The position numbers and the translations under genes were made by a program. A DNA stretch of 64,000 nucleotides, taken from positions 62,001 to 126,000 of the forward strand of contig JAGGAC010000014.1 of NCBI GenBank assembly GCA_017889635.1, given 5' to 3'. The notes beneath the pieces were generated by a model. It made no database searches. It was given only the letters and a program-made list of their open reading frames with translations, and had not been told where the DNA came from. This DNA comes from Bacillota bacterium. GTDB taxonomy: Bacteria > Bacillota > Negativicutes > Sporomusales > CTSoil-080. Below, piece by piece: positions 15,254-24,949 of the stretch (positions within the stretch are counted from its first letter, which is position 1; each line of letters begins with the position of its first letter).

Positions 15254-16249
15254 TTAATTCGTATTAACATAGCCTTCCGGATGACTACGATGCCACTCCC
15301 AGGCCGAACCGATAATCGCCTCCAGCTCACTTGAACGCGGCTTCCAGCCAAGTTCATCCGCTATCCGGGCAGAAGAAGCAACCAGTACCGCCGGATCACC
15401 AGCGCGGCGTTCAGCTTCCCTAACAGAAAAATCCACCCCGGTAACCAGCTTGGCCCGCTCAATAACCGCCTTTACACTATAGCCGTTCTCTGACCCCAGA
15501 TTATACACCCGAGATGCACCACCGGCCGCTAAATGCCCCACCGCCTTTACATGGGCATCCGCCAAATCAACCACATGAATATAATCACGAATACACGTTC
15601 CGTCCGGCGTTGCATAATCAGTACCATATACATCAATAGAGCTCCGCTTACCAAGAGCAGTTTTCAATATCAATGGAATTAAATGCGTCTCAGGACTATG
15701 GTCTTCGCCGATCTTGCCACCTTCGGCCGCTCCGGCAGCATTAAAATATCGAAGTGATACATACGCCAGTTTATACGCCCTGCTGTAGTCCGCCAACATC
15801 TGTTCAATCATCAGTTTTGTACGGCCATAAACATTAGTAGGCGAAACCGCTGCTGCTTCAGTAATCGGCCAGCCCTCCGGCTCACCATATACCGCCGCAG
15901 TAGATGAAAAAACTATCTGTCCTACCTCCGCAGCCAGCATAGCATCCAAAAGAGCAAGTGTACCGGCAACATTATTATTATAATATTTGCTTGGCTGGGT
16001 CATTGACTCCCCTACCAGACTGGCGGCCGCAAAATGCACAACCGAATCAACTTCATATTCCTTCATCGTCCGCGCTAAAAGCTGACCATCATGAATATCG
16101 CCGCGTACAAACAGCACTCCTTCAGGCACAGCCTCCTGATGCCCGGTAGACAAATTATCATAAACAATGACGTTTAACTTCGCCGCAATCAATTCTCGAA
16201 CAGTGTGCGAGCCAATATACCCTGCACCACCGGTAACCAAGACACTCAT
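15254..16249 (-). CDS. galE: UDP-glucose 4-epimerase
   Basis: Interconverts UDP-glucose and UDP-galactose with bound NAD in the cytoplasm. The 331 residues show the extended SDR layout: GGAGYIGSH at the N-terminus, the catalytic S-x-A-A-V-YG region (SSTAAVYGEP) and YGRTKLMIE (YxxxK), then SLRYFNAAGA and DYIHVVDLADAH. Length and motifs are typical of GalE. Its start overlaps the end of galU by four bases. It is the last gene of the manC-phosphohexomutase-galU-galE operon, which supplies sugar nucleotides to the glycan region downstream. Confidence 0.95.
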   Translation of the reverse strand: MSVLVTGGAGYIGSHTVRELIAAKLNVIVYDNLSTGHQEAVPEGVLFVRGDIHDGQLLARTMKEYEVDSVVHFAAASLVGESMTQPSKYYNNNVAGTLALLDAMLAAEVGQIVFSSTAAVYGEPEGWPITEAAAVSPTNVYGRTKLMIEQMLADYSRAYKLAYVSLRYFNAAGAAEGGKIGEDHSPETHLIPLILKTALGKRSSIDVYGTDYATPDGTCIRDYIHVVDLADAHVKAVGHLAAGGASRVYNLGSENGYSVKAVIERAKLVTGVDFSVREAERRAGDPAVLVASSARIADELGWKPRSSELEAIIGSAWEWHRSHPEGYVNTN

Positions 16250-17187
16250 AGTTTCTCCCCTTTAGAATCCGTATTGCCGCCCTCCAAACAAGCAGCTTCT
16301 TCACTATACAAGAGCGGCTTAACAGTTTGCACCAAATAGCGCAGAAAAGGCTCACGAAGATCCTGTCGCTTTAACGCGAATTCAACAGTAGCTTCAAGGA
16401 ACCCCTCTTTATCACCAACATCATAGCGACGGCCGCCAAACGAATAAGCGTAAACCGGCCTCTGGGCCGCCAGCGTCCTCAGCGCGTCAGTAAGCTGAAT
16501 CTCCCCGCCGCGCCCTGGAGTGGTCTCCTTCAAAATATCAAAAATCTCCGGCTCAATAATATACCGCCCCAGCACGCCCAAGCAGGACGGCGCTTCATCA
16601 ACAGCCGGCTTCTCCACCAAATCAACTGCTTGCCACAAATCCGGTCCAACTGGGCTCGGCTTGACAATTCCATAAGCCGACACCTTTTCCCGCGGCACCT
16701 CCTGAACACCCAGAATACTGCCTGGGTGTTCAGCATAGACCTGCATCAACTGCTTTAAGCACGGCACCGGTGCATCAATAATATCGTCCCCCAACAGCAC
16801 CGCAAACGGCTCATTGCCAACAAACTGCTTGGCACACAGCACTGCATGCCCCAAACCTTTTGGCTCCTTCTGCCGCACATAGTGGATAGTGACATTAGAC
16901 AACTCCTCCACTAAACCCAAAAGGTCATATTTACCCTGCTGCTTCAAATTAAGCTCGAGTTCCACCGCCCGGTCAAAGTGGTCCTCAATCGCCCGCTTAT
17001 TACGGCCTGTAATAATCAGAATATCCTCAATCCCTGACTGAATAGCTTCCTCAATAATATACTGAATAGCCGGTTTATCCACAATCGGTAGCATCTCTTT
17101 AGGCTGAGCCTTAGTGGCAGGCAAAAACCTTGTGCCAAGTCCGGCGGCGGGAATAATTGCTTTGCGAATACTACTCTGCTTTTGCAT
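16246..17187 (-). CDS. galU: UTP-glucose-1-phosphate uridylyltransferase
   Basis: Makes UDP-glucose from UTP and glucose-1-phosphate. The 313-residue protein has the bacterial GalU signature AIIPAAGLGTRFLPATKAQPKEMLPI at its N-terminus (cited here only by family), AIQYIIEEA, the active-site region LLGDDI and LGRYIIEPEIF. The beginning overlaps the phosphohexomutase gene by 17 bases, so the two are probably coupled. The neighbouring galE uses its product. Confidence 0.95.
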   Translation of the reverse strand: MQKQSSIRKAIIPAAGLGTRFLPATKAQPKEMLPIVDKPAIQYIIEEAIQSGIEDILIITGRNKRAIEDHFDRAVELELNLKQQGKYDLLGLVEELSNVTIHYVRQKEPKGLGHAVLCAKQFVGNEPFAVLLGDDIIDAPVPCLKQLMQVYAEHPGSILGVQEVPREKVSAYGIVKPSPVGPDLWQAVDLVEKPAVDEAPSCLGVLGRYIIEPEIFDILKETTPGRGGEIQLTDALRTLAAQRPVYAYSFGGRRYDVGDKEGFLEATVEFALKRQDLREPFLRYLVQTVKPLLYSEEAACLEGGNTDSKGEKL

Positions 17188-18577
17188 AATTTACCGCCGT
17201 AGCCAGTAATTGAGCCAGGTTTTCCTCACTATTAGCCTCGCTGTAAACCCGGACAATCGGCTCAGTACCGGAAGCACGAAACATCACCCAGCCATCAGTT
17301 AAGTATAACTTGCAACCATCGCTGCAATTAGCCGAAACTACCTTCTGTTTACCAATCACTTCCGGAGGGTTGGTCTTCAAAGTCTCCATCAGCCGTTCCT
17401 TTTGCGCATTCGCAAGATGCAAATCCTCCCGGCCATAATAGTAATACCCTAATTCATTCATCATCTCATCCAGAAGCTGACCCAGAGTCTTTCCGTAAGC
17501 GGCGACCATCTCGATTAAGAGAAAGCCGAGCAGTATCCCGTCACGCTCCGGAATATAATTCTTTATCCCAATGCCGCCTGACTCTTCCCCGCCAATCAAA
17601 ATATCCTTTTGCAACATTAAATTGGCAACATATTTAAAGCCAACCGGCGTTTCATACAGCTCCAAACCATACTTCGCCGCCACCTTTTTGACCAGTTCCG
17701 ACACCGTCAGCGTCTGAACCACCCCGCCGGTCCAACCCCGTTTCTCCACCAGATACTTGGTCAAAAGCGCCATAATCTGGTGCGGATTTATAAACCGGCC
17801 ATCGGCGTCCATCGCTCCGATCCTGTCGCCGTCGCCGTCGGTAGCCAGAGCAATAACCGGCTTTTCCCTTTCGACAACTGCTCTTAGCGCCCCCAGGTTC
17901 TTCTCAATCGGCTCAGGACTAACCCCTCCGAACGACGGATTATAATCACTGCGAATCTCAGCCAAATCCAGGCCATACTCCCCGGCCAGTTTGACGGCAT
18001 ACCCCATGGCTGCTCCGTGCATCACATCAAACAGGATTTTCCCCTTAAACCCTTTTAAAAGCTTGGCATCCAACATCTGCCGGACATGGGCGAGATAAGC
18101 TTCCTCCGGCGCAAACTTTTCCACATCATCAGTCAGCGCCTGCTTAGGAAATTCATCGCCCGTCTCTTCCAAACGCCGGACATACTTTTCAATATCAGCC
18201 ACAATCTCCGGCGAAGCCGAACCGCCATACGCAGCCTTAAACTTCAAACCGTTATAGTCCGCCGGATTATGACTGGCTGTAATCATAACCCCTCCTGCCG
18301 CAGCGCGATCCTTAACCTGCCAGGTCAGCGCAGGTGTAGGCAAAATATCATCCGCCAGCCACACCTTCACTCCTTGCGCCGCAATCACCGCTGCGCAGTC
18401 CTCGGCATACCGCTTTGACAAAAAGCGGGCGTCATAGCCGACAACCATTCCCGCCTCAGCTTCACCGCGGCCGTTAACATAGTCCGCAATAGCTCGAGCC
18501 ACCAGTCGGACATTATTAAAAGTATAATCCTCACTAATAACGCCGCGCCAACCGTCTGTACCAAATTTTATCATCAT
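17171..18577 (-). CDS. Phosphoglucomutase/phosphomannomutase family enzyme
   Basis: An alpha-D-phosphohexomutase of 468 residues that interconverts hexose-6- and hexose-1-phosphates. The N-terminus FGTDGWRGVISEDYTF, the phosphoserine loop TASHNPADYNG, the metal-binding DGDGDR and the sugar-binding GEESGGIG are all present in order, with a C-terminal FRASGTEPIVRVY phosphate-binding loop. Whether it acts mainly on glucose or mannose is not decided by these motifs. Being between manC and galU it could serve both GDP-mannose and UDP-glucose synthesis. Confidence 0.93.
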   Translation of the reverse strand: MMIKFGTDGWRGVISEDYTFNNVRLVARAIADYVNGRGEAEAGMVVGYDARFLSKRYAEDCAAVIAAQGVKVWLADDILPTPALTWQVKDRAAAGGVMITASHNPADYNGLKFKAAYGGSASPEIVADIEKYVRRLEETGDEFPKQALTDDVEKFAPEEAYLAHVRQMLDAKLLKGFKGKILFDVMHGAAMGYAVKLAGEYGLDLAEIRSDYNPSFGGVSPEPIEKNLGALRAVVEREKPVIALATDGDGDRIGAMDADGRFINPHQIMALLTKYLVEKRGWTGGVVQTLTVSELVKKVAAKYGLELYETPVGFKYVANLMLQKDILIGGEESGGIGIKNYIPERDGILLGFLLIEMVAAYGKTLGQLLDEMMNELGYYYYGREDLHLANAQKERLMETLKTNPPEVIGKQKVVSANCSDGCKLYLTDGWVMFRASGTEPIVRVYSEANSEENLAQLLATAVNYAKAE

Positions 18578-18595
18578 TTAATACCTCCCTCACTA

Positions 18596-19978
18596 TTATG
18601 CCCGGCCATAAATATCATCAAAACGGACAATATCATCCTCTTCCAAATATTTGCCGTTCTGCACCTCAATTATCTCCAATGGCAATCTCCCAGGGTTTTC
18701 CAAACAATGCTTCGTTGACTGCGGCACAAAAACACTCTCATTCTCATGCACCATCGTTTTTGTCTCATCAATCGTCACCCTGGCTGTCCCGCCGATAACA
18801 ATCCAGTGCTCACTGCGGTGGTAGTGAAGCTGCAGACTTAGCCGCTGCCCCGGATCAACAACAATCTTCTTCATCTTATAGCCTGGCCCCTCACTCAGCA
18901 CCGTATAATTTCCCCACGGCCGATAAGTCGTGGTGTGCTCATGTGCTTCCCGACGGCCTTTGGCCTTCAGCTCACATACCAGATCCTTTACCTTTTGCGA
19001 CTCGCCCTTCTTGGCCACCAAAATTACATCATCCGACTCCACCACCAAAAGATCATCAAGACCAATCCCGGCAATCATCCGGCTTTGTCCAAGGATTAAC
19101 GTATTTGTGCAGTCAATAGTCATACAGTCGCCGCGCACCGCATTAGCAGCAGCGTCCTTGCCCAGCACCTCATACACAGCGTCCCAGGATCCGATATCAT
19201 TCCAGCCTGCCTGGAGAGGAATAGTAAGCACCCGGCTGGACTTTTCAGCCACAGCATAGTCAAAAGAAATATCCGGCATCTTGCCAAATTCCGCTGCCAG
19301 CTTTTGGTACGGCTGCTCTGCCAAGCGCGCTATCTCAGGCTGATAGGCCCCTAGTTCCCCGGTCAGGCAACCAATAGTCAGCGCAAACATCCCCGAATTC
19401 CAAAAATAATTGCCTGCCGCAAGATACCCTTCAGCAGTACTACGATCAGGTTTCTCCCTGAATGACTCCACCTTAAACCCGGCTCCCAGCTTAGCCCCGG
19501 CTTGAATATACCCATAACCGGTCTCCGGCTTATCAGGGCGAACACCAAAAGTAACAATATTATTACCTAAAGCCAATTCTGCCGCCTGCCTCACAGCAGT
19601 ACCAAATGAATCATCTTCTTGAATAACATGATCGGACGGCGTAACAAACAATACCTCATTGTCTCCTGCGCCCAGCTCGTCCCGGCAGAATCCGGCAGCC
19701 AAAGCAATAGCCGGAGCCGTGTTCCGACCAACCGGTTCTAAAACAATATGCGCGCCAGCCGCCCCTGCAGCCGCTATTTCCACTCGTACATGATGCAAAT
19801 AATCTTTATTCGTCACAATTACAATATCTGTTGCCTTGGCCAACGTTAAAAACCTTTTTACCGTCTCCGCCAAAAGCGAAAGTCTGCCATCAATCTTTAG
19901 AAACTGCTTAGGATAATTGGTCCGCGAAAGCGGAAACAGCCTCGTCCCGCCACCACCAGCAAGAATAATAACCTTCAT
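18596..19978 (-). CDS. manC: Bifunctional mannose-1-phosphate guanylyltransferase/mannose-6-phosphate isomerase
   Basis: A type II enzyme that joins GDP-mannose pyrophosphorylase and phosphomannose isomerase. The N-terminal nucleotidyltransferase starts VIILAGGGGTRLFPLSR and has FVTPSDHVI and EKPDRSTAEGYL. The C-terminal cupin isomerase (from about residue 340) has RPWGNYTVL, QLHYHRSEHWIV and GGTARVT. I use the ATG at 19978, which has AAGGAG eight bases upstream and begins exactly at the conserved N-terminus. GDP-mannose is the substrate of the gmd and fcl products encoded at 36346-37425 and 35394-36335. A -10-like TATAAT lies at 20015-20010. Confidence 0.95.
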   Translation of the reverse strand: MKVIILAGGGGTRLFPLSRTNYPKQFLKIDGRLSLLAETVKRFLTLAKATDIVIVTNKDYLHHVRVEIAAAGAAGAHIVLEPVGRNTAPAIALAAGFCRDELGAGDNEVLFVTPSDHVIQEDDSFGTAVRQAAELALGNNIVTFGVRPDKPETGYGYIQAGAKLGAGFKVESFREKPDRSTAEGYLAAGNYFWNSGMFALTIGCLTGELGAYQPEIARLAEQPYQKLAAEFGKMPDISFDYAVAEKSSRVLTIPLQAGWNDIGSWDAVYEVLGKDAAANAVRGDCMTIDCTNTLILGQSRMIAGIGLDDLLVVESDDVILVAKKGESQKVKDLVCELKAKGRREAHEHTTTYRPWGNYTVLSEGPGYKMKKIVVDPGQRLSLQLHYHRSEHWIVIGGTARVTIDETKTMVHENESVFVPQSTKHCLENPGRLPLEIIEVQNGKYLEEDDIVRFDDIYGRA

Positions 19979-20009
19979 ATACGGCTCCTTATCATATCGT
20001 CGTTCTAGC

Positions 20010-20192
20010 ATTATATGCTACTTCTAGTTCTTTTTATTCGCCCAGGCCAAATAAGAGTCCTGCATATTTTCCTTTGTATTCCACTTGATTTTCACCGGTG
20101 CAAATACTTCTTTTCAAAACATCAGCAAATTTAGCCACTAAATTCACAGAATTTAATCACTCTTTTATTTCCAGACAAAAATAGGATATAAT
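20010..20192. promoter_or_regulatory. Divergent promoter region between manC and msbA
   Basis: On the minus strand TATAAT (20015-20010) lies about 30 bases before the manC ATG, but no clear -35 is visible. On the plus strand TATAAT (20187-20192) lies 17 bases after a weak TTTATT (20164-20169) and 32 bases before the msbA ATG. The rest of the gap shows no gene. Confidence 0.45.
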
Positions 20193-20224
20193 ATACTATG
20201 TTGACTAAAGTCATAGGAGGATAA

Positions 20225-21967
20225 ATGAACCTATATTTGCGCTTACTTAAATATGTACGCCCCTATATTTTACGGTTAACTGTCGCCTTAATTTGCACTG
20301 CTATAGCACAAGGGACGAATTTATACATTCCCACAATTCTTGGAAAACTTATTGATAACGTATTAATCAATAAAGACTTTGCCTCCCTTAATTTCGTTGC
20401 CATCAGCGTCATTGTAGTTATGCTGCTGCAAGGCATATTTCTATACGGCCAAACTTATTTTATGGCCTATGTTGCCCAAAAAGTCGTTATCGACCTTCGC
20501 CGAACAATCTACCAACATCTTCAGCGACTCTCCATAGTCTTTTTTGAAAACCGCCAAACCGGAGCCATTATGAGTTACATTACCAATGACGTCAATGCCC
20601 TCCAAACCGCCTTAGTTGATAATGTTGTTGACTTAGTTGGTCAGTCCGTAATACTAATCGGGTCAGTAGCTTATATGTTTTATATTGACTGGAAACTAGC
20701 GCTATTAACTTTCCTCAGCTTTCCGTTTATCCTTCAGGCAATAAAAATTTCTGGTAAAAAGCTGCGGGTAAAAAGCCGGATTTTGCAGGAACGTGCCGCT
20801 GATATTACTGCCTTCCTTCAGGAATCCATAATGTCAATAAAAGTTATTCAGTCTTTCGTGCGGGAAAGCTACGAACTTCACCGCTTTGATCGTGAAAATG
20901 ACAACAATTTTCGCGCTCAAATAAAAACCGTCCAGGTGTCAGCAGTAATTACCCCGATTGTCAATATCCTGTCGGCTCTTGGCGTCGTCGCCATAATCTG
21001 GTTCGGCGGCCGCGAAGTAATCCACGGCGAAATAACTTCTGGTGCACTGTTTGCCTTTATCGCTTTAGCAACAAATTTATCCAACCCGGTTAAGCGACTG
21101 AGCAACGACTACGGCAACATCCAGAAAGCGTTAGCCGCTGCCCAAAGAGTCTTTGACATAATTGACACCAAGCCGGATATCAAGAATCTACCTGGTGTTT
21201 CTCCTCTGCCCCCCATTAAAGGCCAGGTCGACTTCAATAACATCACCTTCGAATATAAACCAAATGAGCCTGTTTTATCCGAGTTATCTTTTACCGCTAA
21301 ACCCGGCCAAATGGTTGCTCTTGTCGGCCCAAGCGGCTCCGGCAAAACTACCATTGCTAACCTAATTCCTCGCTTTTACGATCCGGCTTCCGGCCGCATA
21401 ACAATTGATGGCTTCAACATCCGCCAAGTAACCCTCGAATCGCTGCGCAATCAAATCGGCATTGTGCCTCAAGAAACAACATTATTTAACGGAACAGTAT
21501 ATCAAAACATTTTGTACGGTAACCTTGATGCCACCAAAGAACAAGTGTTAGCCGCCGCCAAAGCCGCAAATGCCCACGAATTTATTATCGCCATGCCAGA
21601 AGGCTACGAAACCCAAATCGGCGAACGCGGCACCCTGCTGTCAGGCGGTCAAAGACAGCGTATCTGCATTGCGCGGGCGATACTAAAGAACCCCCGTATC
21701 CTCATCCTCGACGAAGCAACCTCCGCCCTCGACACCGAAAGCGAAGCCCTCGTCCAACAAGCCCTCGACAAACTCATGGTCGGCCGAACCTCCTTCGTCA
21801 TCGCCCACCGCCTATCCACCGTCCGACAGGCCAACCTAATCCTCGTAATGGAAAAAGGTCATATTGTCGAACAAGGCACCCATTCATCCCTAATGAAACT
21901 TGGCGGACTGTATAGCAAACTCTACAATACTCAGTTCAAAAAAAATAATAATGAAGATTTAGGATAA
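20225..21967 (+). CDS. msbA: MsbA-like ABC exporter (fused membrane and ATPase domains)
   Basis: A 580-residue half-transporter that probably works as a homodimer in the inner membrane. The N-terminal six-helix domain includes RLSIVFFENRQTGAIMSYITNDV, the coupling region typical of MsbA. The ATPase domain has Walker A GPSGSGKTT, signature LLSGGQRQRI, Walker B ILILDEATSALD and switch histidine VIAHRLST. In diderm bacteria this family flips lipid A-core, and the location beside a large LPS region supports that role; multidrug export is an alternative. It is the only plus-strand gene of the glycan region, with AGGAGG before the ATG. Confidence 0.87.
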   Translation: MNLYLRLLKYVRPYILRLTVALICTAIAQGTNLYIPTILGKLIDNVLINKDFASLNFVAISVIVVMLLQGIFLYGQTYFMAYVAQKVVIDLRRTIYQHLQRLSIVFFENRQTGAIMSYITNDVNALQTALVDNVVDLVGQSVILIGSVAYMFYIDWKLALLTFLSFPFILQAIKISGKKLRVKSRILQERAADITAFLQESIMSIKVIQSFVRESYELHRFDRENDNNFRAQIKTVQVSAVITPIVNILSALGVVAIIWFGGREVIHGEITSGALFAFIALATNLSNPVKRLSNDYGNIQKALAAAQRVFDIIDTKPDIKNLPGVSPLPPIKGQVDFNNITFEYKPNEPVLSELSFTAKPGQMVALVGPSGSGKTTIANLIPRFYDPASGRITIDGFNIRQVTLESLRNQIGIVPQETTLFNGTVYQNILYGNLDATKEQVLAAAKAANAHEFIIAMPEGYETQIGERGTLLSGGQRQRICIARAILKNPRILILDEATSALDTESEALVQQALDKLMVGRTSFVIAHRLSTVRQANLILVMEKGHIVEQGTHSSLMKLGGLYSKLYNTQFKKNNNEDLG

Positions 21968-21970
21968 AAG

Positions 21971-22003
21971 AACCCTGACATCATTTTGAACGGTGTCAGG
22001 GTT
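21971..22003. terminator. Bidirectional terminator between msbA and the acyltransferase gene
   Basis: AACCCTGACA and TGTCAGGGTT form a 10-bp stem with a 13-base loop. Flanking TTTCCC (plus) and TTCTTTTATCC (minus) give modest U tracts in each direction. Confidence 0.6.
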
Positions 22004-22008
22004 TCCCA

Positions 22009-23091
22009 TCAGGCACCTATTGGAGACTGTTTCTTTAGAATAGAAACCCGTTCAACATATTTATAACTAAGCCACCCAGCCAATAAACTGCTTGATAAGG
22101 CTAATACTAAATAAACTGGCAAAGGTAGATTCAAACTTAGTTTGTTAATTATTTCTTTTACCAACAGCCACACCGGAATATGCGATAAATATATAGAGTA
22201 TGACATTTCCCCGATAAATTCCAGCGAGGTTGAAAAAGCACTTGAGATCATAATACTTTCATTTTGGAAAACCGCTATCATCATTATGTAGCCACAAATC
22301 AATGCAACCACACCGGAATAAACAGTTGGAATATTTCCTATTGCTATCGGCAAAACACATATTGTACATAAACTCAAAAGCACCGTGACTAATATTAACC
22401 ATTTATCCTTCGGTATTATCAATTGAGCAAATTCTCGCCAAGATTCTTGCTGAGTAATACGCCATAGTAACAACCCAATCAGAAGACCATCATACCTAAA
22501 TAACCACCAGTTAGCAGCACCGGGCCGCCAAAAGAACCCTAATAAAAATAACCCGCTAATCAATAACCAGAATGGTTTCCTTTTTAACGAAAACCAAGCT
22601 AGAGGAAGCAATAAATAAAACTGTGCTTCTAATGACAAAGACCAATAATATCCTAAATGAGTAGGTTTTATTGATTCTTCAAAATTTCTAATAAACGATA
22701 GTGAACAAAAGAATTTATTTATTAAAGACTGTGAATCTAACCAAATACTTGCATCATGGAATAAAAGCCCCATTAGCAATGTAGCTAAAGCCCAAAAATA
22801 TGCTCCCGGAATTAAACGTAAAAACCTTTTTCGATAGAACTTTAAAGTATTTTCTAATATAGAAATTGATGTTGTTTCTGTTTTTTGTAAAAACGTCTTC
22901 CCCATTAAATATCCCGATATTGCAAAGAAAAGATCAACACCAGTGGCCGGATGAATAAACTTCAAAAGATGCGTACAATAGTAATCAGCCATTGGCTGGC
23001 TAAGTATAAGCGGTATATGCATAAACATTACTAATAGAATAGCCCATCCGCGTAATATCTGCACATTAGTGTTCTTATTATTTTCTCCCAT
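22009..23091 (-). CDS. Acyltransferase-3 family membrane protein
   Basis: A 360-residue polytopic inner-membrane protein of the OafA/NolL type, which transfers acetyl or other acyl groups to sugars of O-antigen or exopolysaccharide. The N-terminus NVQILRGWAILLVMFMH and GVDLFFAISGYLM, plus a histidine in the first helix, are family hallmarks. YSWSLSLEAQFYL-like YYWSLSLEAQFYLLLPL follows around residue 150, and about ten hydrophobic segments are visible. There is no C-terminal SGNH domain. It is the last gene of the minus-strand cassette and lies 20 bases after the initiating transferase gene. Confidence 0.9.
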   Translation of the reverse strand: MGENNKNTNVQILRGWAILLVMFMHIPLILSQPMADYYCTHLLKFIHPATGVDLFFAISGYLMGKTFLQKTETTSISILENTLKFYRKRFLRLIPGAYFWALATLLMGLLFHDASIWLDSQSLINKFFCSLSFIRNFEESIKPTHLGYYWSLSLEAQFYLLLPLAWFSLKRKPFWLLISGLFLLGFFWRPGAANWWLFRYDGLLIGLLLWRITQQESWREFAQLIIPKDKWLILVTVLLSLCTICVLPIAIGNIPTVYSGVVALICGYIMMIAVFQNESIMISSAFSTSLEFIGEMSYSIYLSHIPVWLLVKEIINKLSLNLPLPVYLVLALSSSLLAGWLSYKYVERVSILKKQSPIGA

Positions 23092-23111
23092 ATTGTCTCC
23101 AAAATTTATTA

Positions 23112-24599
23112 TTAATAAGCTCCCTTTCTTTTCAAAACAACACCTACAGTCTTAAACAATAGTGCAATATCCAGCCCCAGTGACCAGTTACGCACATACC
23201 AGGAGTCGAGCTTTACCCGCTCCCGATAGTCAATATCGTTGCGTCCGCTCACCTGCCACATACCAGTGATACCTGGCCGCACCAGATAATAGTCAGCTAT
23301 ATATTCGCTATACCGTCTAACCTCAGACGCTACAATTGGCCGTGGGCCGACAAGGCTCATTTCACCTTTTATAATGTTAACCAGCTGAGGCAGTTCGTCC
23401 AAGCTTGTCTTACGCAAAACCGCGCCGATCTTGGTAATCCGCGGGTCATCTTTAAGTTTAAAGTCCCGCTCCCATTCCGCCCGCGTTGCAGGATTCTTAT
23501 CCAGGTAATCATCTAAAACCTTTTCTGCATCTATAACCATCGACCGGAATTTATAACATAAGAATTCCTTACCGTCTTCGCCAATCCGCCGATGAGCGAA
23601 GATTACCGGGCCACGATCACTAATAAAAATTAAAGCCGCAATTACTAACATTACAGGCGAAAGGGCTACCACCCCGATTACACTTAAGCAAAGATCAAAC
23701 GCCTGTTTAAAAAAACGATTATACTCCTGAGCTAGGTTGTTACGAATTCGTAAAAGAACCGCCTTTTCATTAAATAGGGTATCAAGTTCCATATCACCCA
23801 GCGGTATACCGAACAAATCCGGAACAAACGTAATATTATCAACAAACGGATGAAGGCGGTAAACCAGCCTTGAAAGTTCTTCCCTACAAAGTCCAGGCGC
23901 CGCGATCAGAACATCTTTCACCCCAGTACGCTTAACCGCCTCCTCGGCCTCATCGAAAGTACCAAATACCGGATAATTCTTGAGGCCTGAGGATCTAACG
24001 TTGTCCTCCACTACTCCCACGACTTGGTAGCCAAGCCCGCTGTCATTATCAAAGGCATTCACTAAAAGCTCTGCCGTTTTTCCAGCGCCGATCAATACTA
24101 CCGGTATCTGCCATACCCCTGTCAGTTTAAGAACCTTCTGTGCTAACCATTTGCTGATAACCAGAAAGACAAAGCTATCCAACCAAACCATAATCATAAA
24201 TATTCTCGATATTTCCTTTGCGCTGCCAGATAGATATGTCACCACAAGAACAAACACCATAGCGTATAGGCTGACTTTAAATAACTTCTCAACTTGCTGC
24301 CAAAACAAGAGCCGCCGGGTATACAAGCGGTCGAACTGCATAAATAATAGATAGGCGAGCGGAATAACAAAATATACCAAAACAGCGTCTATATCGAAAT
24401 TAACCGGCAGGTCGGAAAAAAAATAAGATGCAATGGAACTCCTAAAAAAATAGGCAGTCCAAACTGCACCTAACACAGCCAAATAATCGATTGCTACCAT
24501 CACGCCCACTAAACACAAGCACTTCGCCCGCCTGCCGGCAGTCGTGCAATTCAAAAAGCTAGTTTCAAATATCGGTACATAAGATTTTGCTTCTGACAT
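23112..24599 (-). CDS. WbaP-type undecaprenyl-phosphate sugar-1-phosphate transferase (copy 1)
   Basis: A 495-residue polyisoprenyl-phosphate hexose-1-phosphate transferase that starts a repeat unit on undecaprenyl phosphate. It has four N-terminal membrane helices, a central Rossmann-like CoA-binding domain (VVLIGAGKTAELLV), a further hydrophobic segment (FDLCLSVIGVVALSP) and the C-terminal catalytic domain with KFRSMVIDAE, KTSLDELPQLVNI and GPRPI. It closely resembles the protein at 39437-40921 in its N-terminal two thirds but less in the catalytic part, so a different sugar may be used. The ATG has a GGGGGAGG site; a promoter candidate lies 265 bases upstream. Confidence 0.9.
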   Translation of the reverse strand: MSEAKSYVPIFETSFLNCTTAGRRAKCLCLVGVMVAIDYLAVLGAVWTAYFFRSSIASYFFSDLPVNFDIDAVLVYFVIPLAYLLFMQFDRLYTRRLLFWQQVEKLFKVSLYAMVFVLVVTYLSGSAKEISRIFMIMVWLDSFVFLVISKWLAQKVLKLTGVWQIPVVLIGAGKTAELLVNAFDNDSGLGYQVVGVVEDNVRSSGLKNYPVFGTFDEAEEAVKRTGVKDVLIAAPGLCREELSRLVYRLHPFVDNITFVPDLFGIPLGDMELDTLFNEKAVLLRIRNNLAQEYNRFFKQAFDLCLSVIGVVALSPVMLVIAALIFISDRGPVIFAHRRIGEDGKEFLCYKFRSMVIDAEKVLDDYLDKNPATRAEWERDFKLKDDPRITKIGAVLRKTSLDELPQLVNIIKGEMSLVGPRPIVASEVRRYSEYIADYYLVRPGITGMWQVSGRNDIDYRERVKLDSWYVRNWSLGLDIALLFKTVGVVLKRKGAY

Positions 24600-24863
24600 A
24601 AAGTTACCTCCCCCAAGCGAAAATAACGATCATCAATGCAATCAACAAACGAAATTCAGCAATATTACAAAACTTATTTTGTTTTACAGCCTTGTAGCAT
24701 CCACGATCTTTCATATTTAACAATAGTTATTTGATATACCAACAACCTTTTGATATGTTTCCAGTCTGCATTCCAATATTTTTCTAATTTTAATTATATA
24801 AAATTAAATATTAATTAGCTTTTATCATCATTTAAGATCATTTAGCGTTAATACGTTTTTTAC
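24600..24863 (-). other. Long AT-rich leader of the copy 1 initiating transferase gene
   Basis: About 260 bases between the predicted promoter and the ATG, with no gene seen. An AT-only inverted repeat (CTAATT ... AATTAG near 24786-24820) could form a weak hairpin. No JUMPstart or ops-like GGCGGTAG is present. Confidence 0.4.
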
Positions 24864-24892
24864 ATGTTAATATTAAATACACTGTTTGTCAA
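24864..24892 (-). promoter_or_regulatory. Promoter candidate for the copy 1 initiating transferase gene
   Basis: On the minus strand a perfect TTGACA (24892-24887) is followed after 17 bases by TAACAT (24869-24864). It lies right beside the IS remnants, so transcription of 24599-22009 may not depend on the upstream cassette. Confidence 0.55.
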
Positions 24893-24949
24893 CCCGCCTC
24901 CCCAATAAGCTATAATCAGATCCATAAAATAAACTCCGCTCAAATAAAA

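Noticed and set aside
24600-24863. JUMPstart/ops element expected upstream of polysaccharide genes.
   Set aside because: No GGCGGTAG core is present in the leader of either initiating transferase.
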